Shown piece by piece: positions 17,912-26,654 of a DNA stretch of 64,000 nucleotides. The stretch covers positions 2,356,001-2,420,000 of the forward strand of contig JADKGW010000001.1 in assembly GCA_016722075.1 (NCBI GenBank), in the 5' to 3' direction. Source of the DNA: Candidatus Kouleothrix ribensis (GTDB lineage: Bacteria; Chloroflexota; Chloroflexia; Chloroflexales; Roseiflexaceae). The position numbers and the translations under genes are program-made. The notes below the pieces were generated by a model. That model saw only the letters and a program-made list of their open reading frames with translations. It did no database searches and was not told the DNA's origin. The number at the start of each line of letters is the position of its first letter. The first letter of the stretch is position 1.

Positions 17912-19996
17912 ATGCCAATTCACGCCACCGAGGGCGGCTGGGTGATCGAGACCAGCAGCACCGGCTACGCGCTCGGCCTGAACCCGGCCGGGTTGCTGGT
18001 GCATCGCTACTGGGGCCGGCGACTGCCCGACCCGGCCGACTACCCGGCCGCCACACAGCCCCGCCCGTGGGGCTTCAACAGCCCGGCCCAGCTTGTGCGG
18101 GAAGAATACCCCGGCTACGAGGATGTCAAATTCATCGACCCATGCCTCAAGCTCAGCTTCGCCGACGGCGTGCGCGATGTCGCGCTGCGCTTCGTACAGG
18201 CCGAGACGCTGGTAGGCGCCGCACCCGAGCTGCGCATCCACCTGCGCGACAGCGTCTACCCCCTCGGCGTCACGCTGCACTACCGCGCCCACGAAGCCTA
18301 CGACCTGATCGAACGCTGGGTCACTGCCACAAACTATGGCGACACGCCGATCATGCTCGAGCGGATCTGGTCGGCACAATGGCACCTGCCGGCCGGCGAC
18401 GGCTACTACCTGACTCACCTCACCGGCCGCCACGAGGACGAATACCACCTGCACCACGAGCCGCTGGTACACGGCGTGAAGAGCCTGGAGAGCCGGCGGC
18501 TTACTACCAGCCACCACCACAGCCCGTGGTTCGCCGTCGATCGGGGCAGCGCCGACGAAGACGGCGGCGAGGTCTGGTTTGGCACGCTGGCCTGGAGCGG
18601 CAACTGGCGCATCGCGGCCGAGGTCACCGATTTCCTGTCTACCCGCATCAACATCGGCCTGAACGACTGGGACTTCGCCTGGCGGCTGGGCGCGGGCGAG
18701 GCGTTTACGACGCCGCCAAGCTACGCCGGCTACACCAGCGCGGGCTTTGGCGCAGCCAGCCGCCACCTGCACAGCTTCGTGCGCGACACGCTGCTGCCGC
18801 ATGGGTACCGAATTCACAAGGTGCTGTACAACTCGTGGGAAGCAACCCTCTTCGATGTCGATATGGCCTCGCAGAGCGCCCTGGCCGAGCTTGCGGCCGA
18901 GATGGGCGTCGAGCTGTTCGTGATGGACGACGGCTGGTTCCACGGGCGTAACAGCGACCGGGCCGGCCTGGGCGACTGGTGGCCCGACGCACGCAAGTTC
19001 CCCAACGGCCTGGCGCCGCTGATCGCGCGCGTGAACGCGCTGGGCATGGACTTCGGCCTGTGGATCGAGCCCGAGATGGTCAACCCCGATAGCGAGCTGT
19101 ACCGCGCGCACCCCGACTGGGTCATCCACTTCCCGACTCGCCCACGCAGCGAGAGCCGCAACCAGCTCATCCTCAACATCGCGCGCGCCGATGTGCAAGA
19201 ATACCTGATCGAACAGCTCGACCGGCTGCTGGCCGAGCACAACATCGCGTTCATCAAGTGGGACATGAACCGCAACGTCAGCGAGCCGGGCTGGCCCGGC
19301 GCCCCCGGCGACCAGCGCGAGCTGTGGGTGCGCTACGTAGAGGGGCTGTACAATATCTGGGGCACGCTGCGCGCGCGCCACCCGCATGTGATCTGGCAGA
19401 GCTGCTCGGGCGGTGGCGGCCGCGCCGACCTGGGCATCCTGCGCCTGGCCGACCAGATCTGGGTCAGCGATAACACCGAGCCGACCGCGCGGCTGGCCAT
19501 CCAGGCGGGCTTCTCGCAGCTGTTCCCGGCCAACACCATGGAGGCGTGGGTCACCGACATGGGCGCGGCCCACCTGCCGCTGGAGTTTCGCTTCCACGTG
19601 AGCATGTGCGGTGTGCTGGGTATCGGCGGGCACCTGGGCCACTGGAGCGCGGCCCGGCGCACCGAGGCCGCCCGGCTGATCGCCCAGTACAAAGGCATCC
19701 GCGAGGTCGTGCAGCTGGGCGACCAGTACCGGCTGCGCTCGCCGCAGCAGCACGCCTTTTCGGCGGTACAGTACGTCAGCCACGATCGCTCGGAAGGCCT
19801 GCTGTTCGCGTTCCGCACGCACCTGCCGCCGCCGGCCCAGCTGCCGCCGCTCTACCTGCGCGGGCTCGATCCCCAGGCGCGCTACCAGGTCGAGGGCTTC
19901 GCGGGCGCGCGCTCGGGCAGCGCCTGGATGTACGCCGGCCTGCAGCTCGAGCTGCTCGACTTCCAGAGTACGCTGCGCAGGATCACGCGCGTGTAG
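17912..19996 (+). CDS. GH36-family alpha-galactosidase
   Basis: A 694-residue retaining alpha-galactosidase. The nucleophile is Asp451 in 'FIKWDMNRN' and the acid/base is Asp520 in 'IWVSDNTEP'; 'CSGGGGRADLG' between them is the GH36 Cys/Gly motif. An N-terminal beta-supersandwich precedes the TIM barrel, as in AgaA/RafA enzymes. There is no signal peptide, so it acts in the cytoplasm on imported raffinose-type sugars. AGGAG lies 7 nt before the ATG. It closes the sugar cluster that starts with the hybrid sensor at 6975. Confidence 0.92.
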   Translation: MPIHATEGGWVIETSSTGYALGLNPAGLLVHRYWGRRLPDPADYPAATQPRPWGFNSPAQLVREEYPGYEDVKFIDPCLKLSFADGVRDVALRFVQAETLVGAAPELRIHLRDSVYPLGVTLHYRAHEAYDLIERWVTATNYGDTPIMLERIWSAQWHLPAGDGYYLTHLTGRHEDEYHLHHEPLVHGVKSLESRRLTTSHHHSPWFAVDRGSADEDGGEVWFGTLAWSGNWRIAAEVTDFLSTRINIGLNDWDFAWRLGAGEAFTTPPSYAGYTSAGFGAASRHLHSFVRDTLLPHGYRIHKVLYNSWEATLFDVDMASQSALAELAAEMGVELFVMDDGWFHGRNSDRAGLGDWWPDARKFPNGLAPLIARVNALGMDFGLWIEPEMVNPDSELYRAHPDWVIHFPTRPRSESRNQLILNIARADVQEYLIEQLDRLLAEHNIAFIKWDMNRNVSEPGWPGAPGDQRELWVRYVEGLYNIWGTLRARHPHVIWQSCSGGGGRADLGILRLADQIWVSDNTEPTARLAIQAGFSQLFPANTMEAWVTDMGAAHLPLEFRFHVSMCGVLGIGGHLGHWSAARRTEAARLIAQYKGIREVVQLGDQYRLRSPQQHAFSAVQYVSHDRSEGLLFAFRTHLPPPAQLPPLYLRGLDPQARYQVEGFAGARSGSAWMYAGLQLELLDFQSTLRRITRV

Positions 19997-20099
19997 GGCG
20001 CCGGCTCGGCAGTGCTGCGGCAAAGCCACGGCACCGCCGGGTATGGCTTTAGGCCGCCTCTGCAACCAGTACTGAAGACACGTACCATGCTGCCGCAGG

Positions 20100-20145
20100 C
20101 GCAGACTGCGTACGTCGCTTAATAACAGGACGTACGCAGTCTGCG
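20100..20145. repeat. perfect 17-bp inverted repeat
   Basis: Arms 20100-20116 and 20129-20145 match perfectly around a 12-nt AT-rich spacer. The left flank reads 'GTACCATGCTGCCGCAGG', the conserved flank of the variable-stem family. Confidence 0.75.
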
Positions 20146-20165
20146 TGTTTAGCCTTCGGCAGAGC

Positions 20166-20242
20166 GGTACGCTCCTATCTTCGTGTGCTCCGATTGTGGC
20201 GCTCCGCGCCACAATCGGAGCACACGAAGATAAGAGCGTACC
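20166..20242. repeat. long palindrome of the variable-stem family, 37-bp arms
   Basis: Arms 20166-20202 and 20206-20242 pair with one mismatch around TCC. Both arms include the shared flanks 'GGTACGCTC', 'TATCTTC', so this copy shows the complete element: GGTAC, TATCTTC, variable stem, loop, and the mirror image. 'CATGCTGCCGCAGGCA' follows directly. Confidence 0.85.
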
Positions 20243-20366
20243 ATGCTGCCGCAGGCATGGGCCGGTGCAGCACGCACCACCGCGTAACTTTTGTTTATAA
20301 CAGGAGTTCCGCGGTCGACCGCGTCTCGGGCAATGCCTGCCTGCGGCAGCGCGGTACGGCATCGTG

Positions 20367-20408
20367 TGTGTACGGTTTTCCGCGCTCCGCGCGGAAAAAC
20401 CGTACACA
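20367..20408. repeat. hairpin of the variable-stem family (another copy)
   Basis: A 19-nt left arm (20367-20385) pairs with a 20-nt right arm (20389-20408), with one bulged A in the right arm, around TCC. The left flank is 'TGCCTGCGGCAGCGCGGTAC', as at 4771. Confidence 0.75.
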
Positions 20409-20526
20409 GGAAATGGACGCCAACTGCATGAGTCATACCAGGTAAAAACACACAGGGCCGCGCTCGTAGAACGCAGCCCTGTGCAGGTTAAGCCGGCCGG
20501 CGCCTAGCCCCAATACCGTTCAGATA

Positions 20527-20598
20527 ACCACCAAGGCACGAAGACACCACGATGGTAGCGCATCCTGAAGCCCTTGGTGCCTTGGTGTCTTAGTGGTA
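20527..20598. repeat. word-repeat hairpin ('CCAAGGCACxAAGACACC')
   Basis: A left arm at 20527-20549 reading 'ACCACCAAGGCACGAAGA' is mirrored at 20576-20598 by 'GGTGCCTTGGTGTCTTAGTG'. The pairing is near perfect. The same words recur, shuffled, at 38006-38074. Confidence 0.7.
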
Positions 20599-20624
20599 TC
20601 CGTTCTTCGCGAAACGTATTGCGC

Positions 20625-21803
20625 CTAGCCCAGCATCTCGATGATACCTGCGGCGCCCTGGCCGCCGCCGACGCACATCGTCACCAGGCCGTAGCGCCCA
20701 CCGGTGCGCTTCAGCTCGTGCAGGATCTGCACCGTCAGCTTGGCGCCCGAGCAGCCCAGCGGGTGGCCGAGCGCGATTGCGCCGCCGTTGACGTTGACCT
20801 TCTGCTCGTCCATCTCGAGCGCGCGGATCACCGCGAGCGCCTGGGCCGCGAATGCCTCGTTCAGCTCGATCAGGTCGATGTCGTTGAGCGTCAGGCCGGC
20901 CAGCTGCAGCGCCTTGGGCACCGCCGCCACCGGCCCAATCCCCATCAGCTCGGGCGGCACGCCGCCAACCGCGAACGACACGAAGCGCGCGATCGGCGCG
21001 ATGCCCAGCGCCTCGGCCTTCGCGCGGCTCATCACCACCACCGCCGCCGCGCCATCGCTGGTCTGCGACGAGTTGCCGGCCGTGACGCTGCCCTTGGCCG
21101 CGAACACCGGCCTGAGCTTGGCCAGCGCGGCGGCGTTGGTGTCGCGGCGCGGGCCTTCGTCGGCATCCACCACGGCGGCGGCGCGGCGACGCTGGCCGCC
21201 CTCGAACCAGACGTTCTCGGTCTCGACCGGCACGATCTCGTCCTTGAACTTGCCGGCGTCCTGCGCCGCCGCCGCGCGCAGGTGCGAGCGCAGCGCGAAG
21301 GCGTCCTGATCCTCGCGGCTGACGCCATACTTCTGCGCCACGTTCTCGGCGGTGAGGCCCATGCCCAGGTACACATCGGGGTTCAGCTCGGCCATGGCCG
21401 GGTTGGGCGCGAAGTGGTGGCCGCTCATCGGCACCAGGCTCATGCTCTCGGCGCCGCCGGCCACCAGCACCTCGGCCATGCCACTCATGATCTGCTGCGC
21501 AGCCAGCGCGATCGTCTGCAGGCCCGAGGCGCAGAAGCGATTGACCGTCTGCCCCGGCACCTCCACCGGCAGCCCGGCGCGCAGCGCGGCCACGCGGCCC
21601 ATGTTCAGGCCCTGCTCGGCTTCGGGCATGGCGCAGCCCAGGATCACATCCTCGATCTCCTTGGGGTCGAGCCCCGGCGCGCGCTCGATCGCGGCCTTGA
21701 TCGCTACGGCGGCCAGGTCGGCGGTGTGTACGCCCCGCAGGCCACCACGCGGCGCCTTGCCGACGGCGGTGCGGGCGGCGGAGACGATGACTGCTTCTCG
21801 CAT
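20625..21803 (-). CDS. fadA: acetyl-CoA acyltransferase (thiolase)
   Basis: A 392-residue thiolase that cleaves 3-ketoacyl-CoA with CoA in the last step of beta-oxidation. The acyl-enzyme Cys91 is in 'NRFCASGLQT'; the catalytic His is in 'AIALGHPLGCSG' and the second Cys in 'VTMCVGGGQGAAG'. AAGGAG lies before the ATG at 21803, so an upstream in-frame start at 21848 is rejected. The next gene upstream is the FadN-type multifunctional enzyme, an order also seen in Bacillus fadN-fadA. A biosynthetic acetoacetyl-CoA thiolase cannot be ruled out by sequence, but the neighbours favour degradation. Confidence 0.92.
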   Translation of the reverse strand: MREAVIVSAARTAVGKAPRGGLRGVHTADLAAVAIKAAIERAPGLDPKEIEDVILGCAMPEAEQGLNMGRVAALRAGLPVEVPGQTVNRFCASGLQTIALAAQQIMSGMAEVLVAGGAESMSLVPMSGHHFAPNPAMAELNPDVYLGMGLTAENVAQKYGVSREDQDAFALRSHLRAAAAQDAGKFKDEIVPVETENVWFEGGQRRRAAAVVDADEGPRRDTNAAALAKLRPVFAAKGSVTAGNSSQTSDGAAAVVVMSRAKAEALGIAPIARFVSFAVGGVPPELMGIGPVAAVPKALQLAGLTLNDIDLIELNEAFAAQALAVIRALEMDEQKVNVNGGAIALGHPLGCSGAKLTVQILHELKRTGGRYGLVTMCVGGGQGAAGIIEMLG

Positions 21804-21819
21804 ATATTTACTCCTTGCT

Positions 21820-21868
21820 TTGACAAGATGATATTCGCGCCAGGTCATTCATCCTGTCATCTTGTCAA
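21820..21868. repeat. word-repeat hairpin overlapping the fadN stop
   Basis: 'TTGACAAGATGA' (21820-21831) is mirrored by 'TCATCTTGTCAA' (21857-21868). The right arm runs over the TGA of the upstream FadN gene. The same word appears in direct copies at 29328-29370. Confidence 0.65.
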
Positions 21869-24288
21869 TTCCGCAGCGGCTTGCCGGTCTGCAGGATGGC
21901 CATCATCCGCTCCTGGGTCTTGGGTTCGAGCACCAGCTTGGCGTTCTCCTCGAACTCCAGGTCGAGCAGGTATTGCTCGGTGACCCACTGTGGCGCAGTC
22001 AGGTCGCCGCCGCACAGCACGAACGCCAGCGCCTTGGCCAGCTTCTGGTCGTAGGCGCTGATGTAGCCGCCGGCGCGCATGCCGTGCAGCGCCGCCGCAA
22101 TCGCGCTCATGCCGCGATTGCCGATCGCATAGACTGGTTCGCCCTCGGCCGGCGGTGGGGTGTAGCCTGCCGCTGCCAGCTCGAGCACCACGCGCTTGGC
22201 CACGCCGATCAGCCGCTCTTTGTTCATCACAATCGTGTCGTGCTGATCGAAGAAGCCTAGCTGGCGGCCCTGCTCGGCGCTCTCGGCCACCTTCGCCAGC
22301 GCGATCGTCTCGAAGGCCTTCTGCAGGTATGGCAGCGGGTCGGTGCCTGGCACAGTCATATGCGGCGAGACCTGGCGGCGCACAAACTCTTTACAGCCGC
22401 CCCAGCCGGGCACGATCCCAACGCCCAGCTCGACCAGGCCGATGTAGGTTTCGGCCGCAGCCACCCGGCGCGCGGCGGCCAGCGACACCTCGGCGCCGCC
22501 GCCCAGCACGCGCCCGTACGGCGCAGCCACCACCGGCTTGGCGCTGGTGCGGAACCGCATGAACAGCTGCTGCATGCCCTTGGTAAACTGGCTGACCTGG
22601 TCGTGCTTGCCGCTGGCCACGCCCATCATCACCACGCCCAGGTTTGCGCCGGCGCAGAAGTCGGTCGACTGGTTGCCGATCACCAGGCCGGCCCACTCGG
22701 CGCCTTGAAGCAGCTCGAGCGCCTTGTAGCCCATCTCCATAATCAGCGGGTCGAGCGAGTTGACCTTGGAGTGAAACTCGAGGCACAGCACGCCGTCGCC
22801 CAGATCGAGCACGCTGGCGCTCTCGTTGCGGGCCAGCTCTTTGCCCTGCGCGCGCAGGTCGTCGAGCACGATCACGCCTGCGGGGCGCGCCAGCGGTGCA
22901 TACGCGCCGGCAGCCGGGCTGTACACGCCGGTGATACGGCCGCCCTCGCTCTGGTAGAACGACTCGGCGCCGCTCGCCAGCATCTGCTCGACCCACGGCG
23001 CCACCACGATCGCGCGCTCCTTCATCATACCCACGGCCTTGCGCACGCCCAGCGCGTCCCACATCTGGAACGGGCCAAGCTGCTGGCCGAAGCCCCAGCG
23101 CATGGCGTTATCGACATCGGCGATCGAGTCGCTGATCTCGGGGATGCGCCGCGCGGTGTACGCCAGCGTCTTGAGCGTGGTCTCGCGCAGAAACTGGCCG
23201 GCGCGATCCAGGTCGCCATTCTCAACAATGAAGCGCAGCCGCGCGCGCAGATCCTCGATCTTGCGGGCCTTGCCCACCAGCTCGAAGCGCGGCTTCTTCG
23301 GCGGCTCGTGCTGCATGGTCTGCACATTCAGCGGCCAGAACTCCTTGCCGCCGGCGCCCTTCTCCTGCTTGTAGAAGCCCACGTTCGACTTATTACCCAG
23401 CCAGCCACGCGCCACCAGATCTTCGAGCAGCGGCGGCAGCTTGAACACCTCGCGCTCCTCGTCGTCGGGCACCGCCGCGTACAGGTTGCGCGTCACATGC
23501 ACCGGCACATCGATGCCCACCAGGTCGAACAGGCGGAAGGTGGCGGTCTTGGGGTTGCCGATCAGCTCGCCGGTCAGGCTATCGACCTCCTCGACCGAAT
23601 AGCCGTGCTCAAGCGCGTACTGCACGCGCACCTGGCCGCTGTAGGTGCCGATCCGGTTGGCGATGAAGTTCGGGCGATCTTTGCAGACCACCACGCCCTT
23701 GCCCAGGCACTGGTCGGCGAACTCAGTGATCGTCGCGATCGTCGCGGGCGCGGTGTCGGGCGTGGCGATCACCTCAACCAGGTACAGGTAGCGCGGCGGG
23801 TTGAAGAAGTGTGTGCCGAGGAAGTGCTGGCGAAATTCCGCCGAGCGGCCCTCGGCAATTGCGGCGATCGGGATGCCGCTGGTGTTCGACGAAACGATGC
23901 TGCCGGGCTTGCGCACCTGCTCGATCCGCTCCATCAGCGCGCGCTTAGGCTCGAGCTGCTCGACAATCACCTCGACGATCCAGTCGGCGTCGGCGATCAG
24001 GCCCAGGTCGTCGGTCAGGTTGCCGACCTTGATCTGCGCGGCGCGCTCGGGGGTAAAGAACGCGGCCGGCCGGGCCTTCTTCACCCGGTCGAACAGCGTA
24101 TTCACGATCCGGTTGCGCACGGCCTTCGACTCGAGCGCCAGGCCTTTGGCCTGCTCCTCGGGCGTCAGCTCGGTCGGCGCAATGTCGAGCAGCACCACCT
24201 GGCAGCCGGCGTTGGCGGCGTGCGCGGCAATACCGCCGCCCATAGTGCCTGCGCCAATCACGGCGACTTTCTTGATTAGTTGGGTCAT
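21865..24288 (-). CDS. fadN: 3-hydroxyacyl-CoA dehydrogenase / enoyl-CoA hydratase (FadN type)
   Basis: An 807-residue bifunctional beta-oxidation enzyme with the FadN domain order, dehydrogenase first. The NAD-binding motif 'VAVIGAGTMGGGIAAHAA' is at residues 8-25, followed by the two 3HCDH domains (to about 390). The C-terminal half is an enoyl-CoA hydratase/isomerase fold, with the oxyanion-hole region 'CAGANLGVV' and 'GRVLGGGAEVSLAA' and the acidic motif 'ELGVGIVPGWGG'. It hydrates enoyl-CoA and oxidises the 3-hydroxy product for the thiolase encoded next. AAAGGAG precedes the ATG. Confidence 0.92.
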   Translation of the reverse strand: MTQLIKKVAVIGAGTMGGGIAAHAANAGCQVVLLDIAPTELTPEEQAKGLALESKAVRNRIVNTLFDRVKKARPAAFFTPERAAQIKVGNLTDDLGLIADADWIVEVIVEQLEPKRALMERIEQVRKPGSIVSSNTSGIPIAAIAEGRSAEFRQHFLGTHFFNPPRYLYLVEVIATPDTAPATIATITEFADQCLGKGVVVCKDRPNFIANRIGTYSGQVRVQYALEHGYSVEEVDSLTGELIGNPKTATFRLFDLVGIDVPVHVTRNLYAAVPDDEEREVFKLPPLLEDLVARGWLGNKSNVGFYKQEKGAGGKEFWPLNVQTMQHEPPKKPRFELVGKARKIEDLRARLRFIVENGDLDRAGQFLRETTLKTLAYTARRIPEISDSIADVDNAMRWGFGQQLGPFQMWDALGVRKAVGMMKERAIVVAPWVEQMLASGAESFYQSEGGRITGVYSPAAGAYAPLARPAGVIVLDDLRAQGKELARNESASVLDLGDGVLCLEFHSKVNSLDPLIMEMGYKALELLQGAEWAGLVIGNQSTDFCAGANLGVVMMGVASGKHDQVSQFTKGMQQLFMRFRTSAKPVVAAPYGRVLGGGAEVSLAAARRVAAAETYIGLVELGVGIVPGWGGCKEFVRRQVSPHMTVPGTDPLPYLQKAFETIALAKVAESAEQGRQLGFFDQHDTIVMNKERLIGVAKRVVLELAAAGYTPPPAEGEPVYAIGNRGMSAIAAALHGMRAGGYISAYDQKLAKALAFVLCGGDLTAPQWVTEQYLLDLEFEENAKLVLEPKTQERMMAILQTGKPLRN

Positions 24289-24317
24289 GGTATCTCCTTT
24301 GATAGCTCACAATCTCC

Positions 24318-24405
24318 GGGCGCTGCGCCCGCACATCTCGGGGCGCTGCGCCCCCGTGCCCCCGATCAGGGGAACCCAGCCGGTTCCCCTAACACCCCTC
24401 CAGCA
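24318..24405 (-). repeat. inverted partial copy of the GC-rich composite repeat
   Basis: The block contains 'CGGGGCGCTGCGCCCCCGTG' and 'AGGGGAACCCAGCCGGTTCC'. Read in reverse complement it matches the 'TAGGGGAACCGGCTCGGTTC' module at about 35750 and 42530. It lies just upstream of fadN. Confidence 0.65.
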
Positions 24406-24460
24406 AAACACGCAATCGCAGTGAAACAGCCATCTAATCATGCCCTGCTTCTATACAAGA

Positions 24461-24502
24461 TGTTTTAGCTTTTTGCGCTCTTTGAGCGCAAAAGCTAAAA
24501 CA
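24461..24502. repeat. AT-richer hairpin of the variable-stem family
   Basis: A left arm at 24461-24480 pairs with 24484-24502 around TTT, with one bulged T. The right flank reads 'AAAGAAGATAAAGTACCGCT', matching the GAAGATA...GTACC flank of the complete copy at 20166-20242. Confidence 0.75.
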
Positions 24503-24542
24503 AAAGAAGATAAAGTACCGCTGCATCTTCTTTACCAGTCAC

Positions 24543-25424
24543 CTATGGGGTGAGTTCAACCCGAAAATAATCAAATGTCGCGACATGCGCAAAGCCAAGC
24601 GAGCGGTACAGCGTGTGCGCCGGCGTGTTCTCGGTCTCGACCTCGATATACATCGGCTGGTCGCTGCCGGCGGCGTGATCGGCGAGCATGCGCAGCATGA
24701 GCTGGCGGCCATAGCCGCGCCCACGGTACTCGGGCCGCACCACCAGGCCGTAGATATAGGCTTCGCCATTGAGCTGCTGCACGTTGGCCGTGCCAGCCGC
24801 AGTGCCGCCGGCCCGCGCGATGTAGTAGTGGTAGTTCGGCTTGCGCATATTGTTCTCGATATGCGGCACGAAGCCGGCCGGGTCGATGCTCATGTCGTGG
24901 CTCAAGATCGCCGCGATCTCGGCTGCGTCGGCCGGGCCGGCACCGGCGATCTGCAGATCCGAATCGGGCAGCGCTGGCGCGCCGCTGTTCGGCCAGGCCA
25001 GCTTGTGCTCGCCAAACTCGCGCGCCGCACCAAGCGCCACTAGGGCCTCGGCAGCTGGCTGCGCGCGCTGGTCGATTGCCACAAGCAGCGCGCCGCTACC
25101 GCCGGCACGGCAGGCCCCCCGCGCCGCCGCGATCAGCCGAGCGACGATCGGCCCGGCTGCGGCGGTTGGGTCAAGCAGCCCGGTCGCCTCGGCCTCGGCT
25201 TCACCCAACCCCTCGAGGCTCAGAAAGCCTACTAGCCGGCCGGCCTGGTATGCCAGGAACTGTTTAGGCCGGCCACCATCGCTTATGCTCAGGCCATCCC
25301 AAACCAGGCGCGACTCGCCGTACCCGGCTGCCTGGCTGGCCGCAGCCAGCTTGCGCACCTGCGCTACCTCGGCATCGCTCAGCGATACCCGATCAACTAC
25401 TTCCAGAACCATCGATTTAGCCAT
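24543..25424 (-). CDS. tandem GNAT acetyltransferase
   Basis: A 293-residue protein with two GNAT folds. The N-terminal one (to about 140) is divergent and lacks a clear acetyl-CoA loop. The C-terminal one has 'IYGLVVRPEYRGRGYGRQLM' and ends 'LYRSLGFAHVATFDYFRV', both standard GNAT motifs, so it is the likely catalytic half. The overall layout resembles MshD-like tandem GNATs, but the substrate is unknown. GAGG lies just before the ATG. It sits between murG and fadN on the same strand, with a 41-nt gap to murG. Confidence 0.82.
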   Translation of the reverse strand: MAKSMVLEVVDRVSLSDAEVAQVRKLAAASQAAGYGESRLVWDGLSISDGGRPKQFLAYQAGRLVGFLSLEGLGEAEAEATGLLDPTAAAGPIVARLIAAARGACRAGGSGALLVAIDQRAQPAAEALVALGAAREFGEHKLAWPNSGAPALPDSDLQIAGAGPADAAEIAAILSHDMSIDPAGFVPHIENNMRKPNYHYYIARAGGTAAGTANVQQLNGEAYIYGLVVRPEYRGRGYGRQLMLRMLADHAAGSDQPMYIEVETENTPAHTLYRSLGFAHVATFDYFRVELTP

Positions 25425-25465
25425 GAAACCTCAACGAGGATGATGCGTGAGCGGGCCAGCCGGCG

Positions 25466-26641
25466 CTACTGTGGCGGCGCGGCCGGCACGCCGGCCAGAT
25501 TCAGCAGCGCCAGGGCCAGGTCGCGTGCGGCGTCGGGCCTGCCCAGCGTCAGCGCCGCGCGGCCCATCTCGGCGCGCCGAGCCTGGTCGGCCAGCAGCGT
25601 GCGCACCTCGGCCAGCAGGCGCGGCCCGCTCAGCTCGGCCTGCGGCACGATCACCGCCGCGCCGGCCTGCGCACACGTGCGCGCGTTGCGAGTCTGCTCA
25701 TCGCCGCCGGTCGGCACCAGTGGGATGTAGAGTGCCGGCTTGCCCAGCGCGCAGATCTCGGCGATCGTGCCGGCGCCGGCGCGGCCGACCACCATATCGG
25801 CCAGCGCGAACACGTGCTTGATCTCGTCGCCGACGAAGCGCGTAAGGTAGTAGCGCTGGCGTAGCCCGGCCGGTAGCCCGGCCGCCGCGCGCGCGAGCCG
25901 GTCGAAATCCTGCTCGTCGCCGGCAGGCTGCTCGCCGCACTGGTGGATCAGCCGGCAGCCGGCCAGCAGCTCGGGCAGTGCCGCCTCGACCGCGCGATTG
26001 ATGATCCGCGCGCCCTGGCTGCCGCCAGTCACATACACGGCCGGCAGCGCGTCGTCGGTGGGCGCAAAGCCGGCCAACCGCGCACCGGCGGCCGGGTCGC
26101 CGCCAAAGATCAGCGGGCGCACGGGGTTGCCGGTGACGATCGCCCTGGCGCGCAGGCCGGCCGGCAGCTCGGGCAAGGCGCTCTCGAACGAAAGCGCGAT
26201 CCGCGTCGCAAAGCGCGCGCTGATCCGGTTCGCCAGCCCGATCTGCACGGTCTGCTCGTGGGTCAAGATCGGCTTGCGCAGCAACCAGGCCGCCAGCACC
26301 GGCGGGACGCCGACGTACCCGCCCGTGCTGAGCACCACGTCGGGTGCAAAGCTGCGCACCACTGCCAGCGCCTGGCCGACCCCCACGGGGATGCGCAGCG
26401 CATCGGTGGCATTCGCGAGGCTGAAGTAGCGCCGCAGCTTGCCCGTCTCGATGCCCACAAAATCGATGCCGGCGGCCTGGACGATGCGCTGCTCGATGCC
26501 ACGCCTGCCGCCGACATAGCGGAAGCGCGGCTGCCAGTCGGCGCCAGCAGCCAGCGCGCTGACCGTATTGATGATCGCCAGCGCCGGGCTGATATGGCCG
26601 CTGCTCCCGCCACCAGTCACCAGGATCTTGATGGTTCGCAT
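25466..26641 (-). CDS. murG: MurG-type UDP-GlcNAc transferase
   Basis: A 391-residue GT28-family protein. The N-terminal glycine loop 'ILVTGGGSSGHISPALAI', 'VVLSTGGYVGVPPVLAAW' and the C-terminal donor site 'GRAGAGTIAEICALGKPAL' are all present, as in MurG, which makes lipid II from lipid I at the cytoplasmic face of the membrane. The gene is not in a division/cell-wall cluster; its neighbours are fatty-acid genes. It could be the sole murG or a paralogue acting on another glycolipid. No strong ribosome-binding site is visible before the ATG. Confidence 0.82.
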   Translation of the reverse strand: MRTIKILVTGGGSSGHISPALAIINTVSALAAGADWQPRFRYVGGRRGIEQRIVQAAGIDFVGIETGKLRRYFSLANATDALRIPVGVGQALAVVRSFAPDVVLSTGGYVGVPPVLAAWLLRKPILTHEQTVQIGLANRISARFATRIALSFESALPELPAGLRARAIVTGNPVRPLIFGGDPAAGARLAGFAPTDDALPAVYVTGGSQGARIINRAVEAALPELLAGCRLIHQCGEQPAGDEQDFDRLARAAAGLPAGLRQRYYLTRFVGDEIKHVFALADMVVGRAGAGTIAEICALGKPALYIPLVPTGGDEQTRNARTCAQAGAAVIVPQAELSGPRLLAEVRTLLADQARRAEMGRAALTLGRPDAARDLALALLNLAGVPAAPPQ

Positions 26642-26654
26642 GCCAACATTCTAC

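Larger units (their letters stand above)
19997..20624. other. gene-free repeat region between convergent sugar and fatty-acid clusters
   Basis: This 628-bp gap contains four inverted repeats, listed separately, and no plausible gene. The two flanking genes converge on it, so the hairpins may help end transcription, although none is followed by a U-tract. Confidence 0.7.

Noticed and set aside
17798..20407. An 869-residue minus-strand frame opposite the GH36 gene
   Set aside because: It is the complement of a clear alpha-galactosidase and runs through hairpin repeats at both ends.
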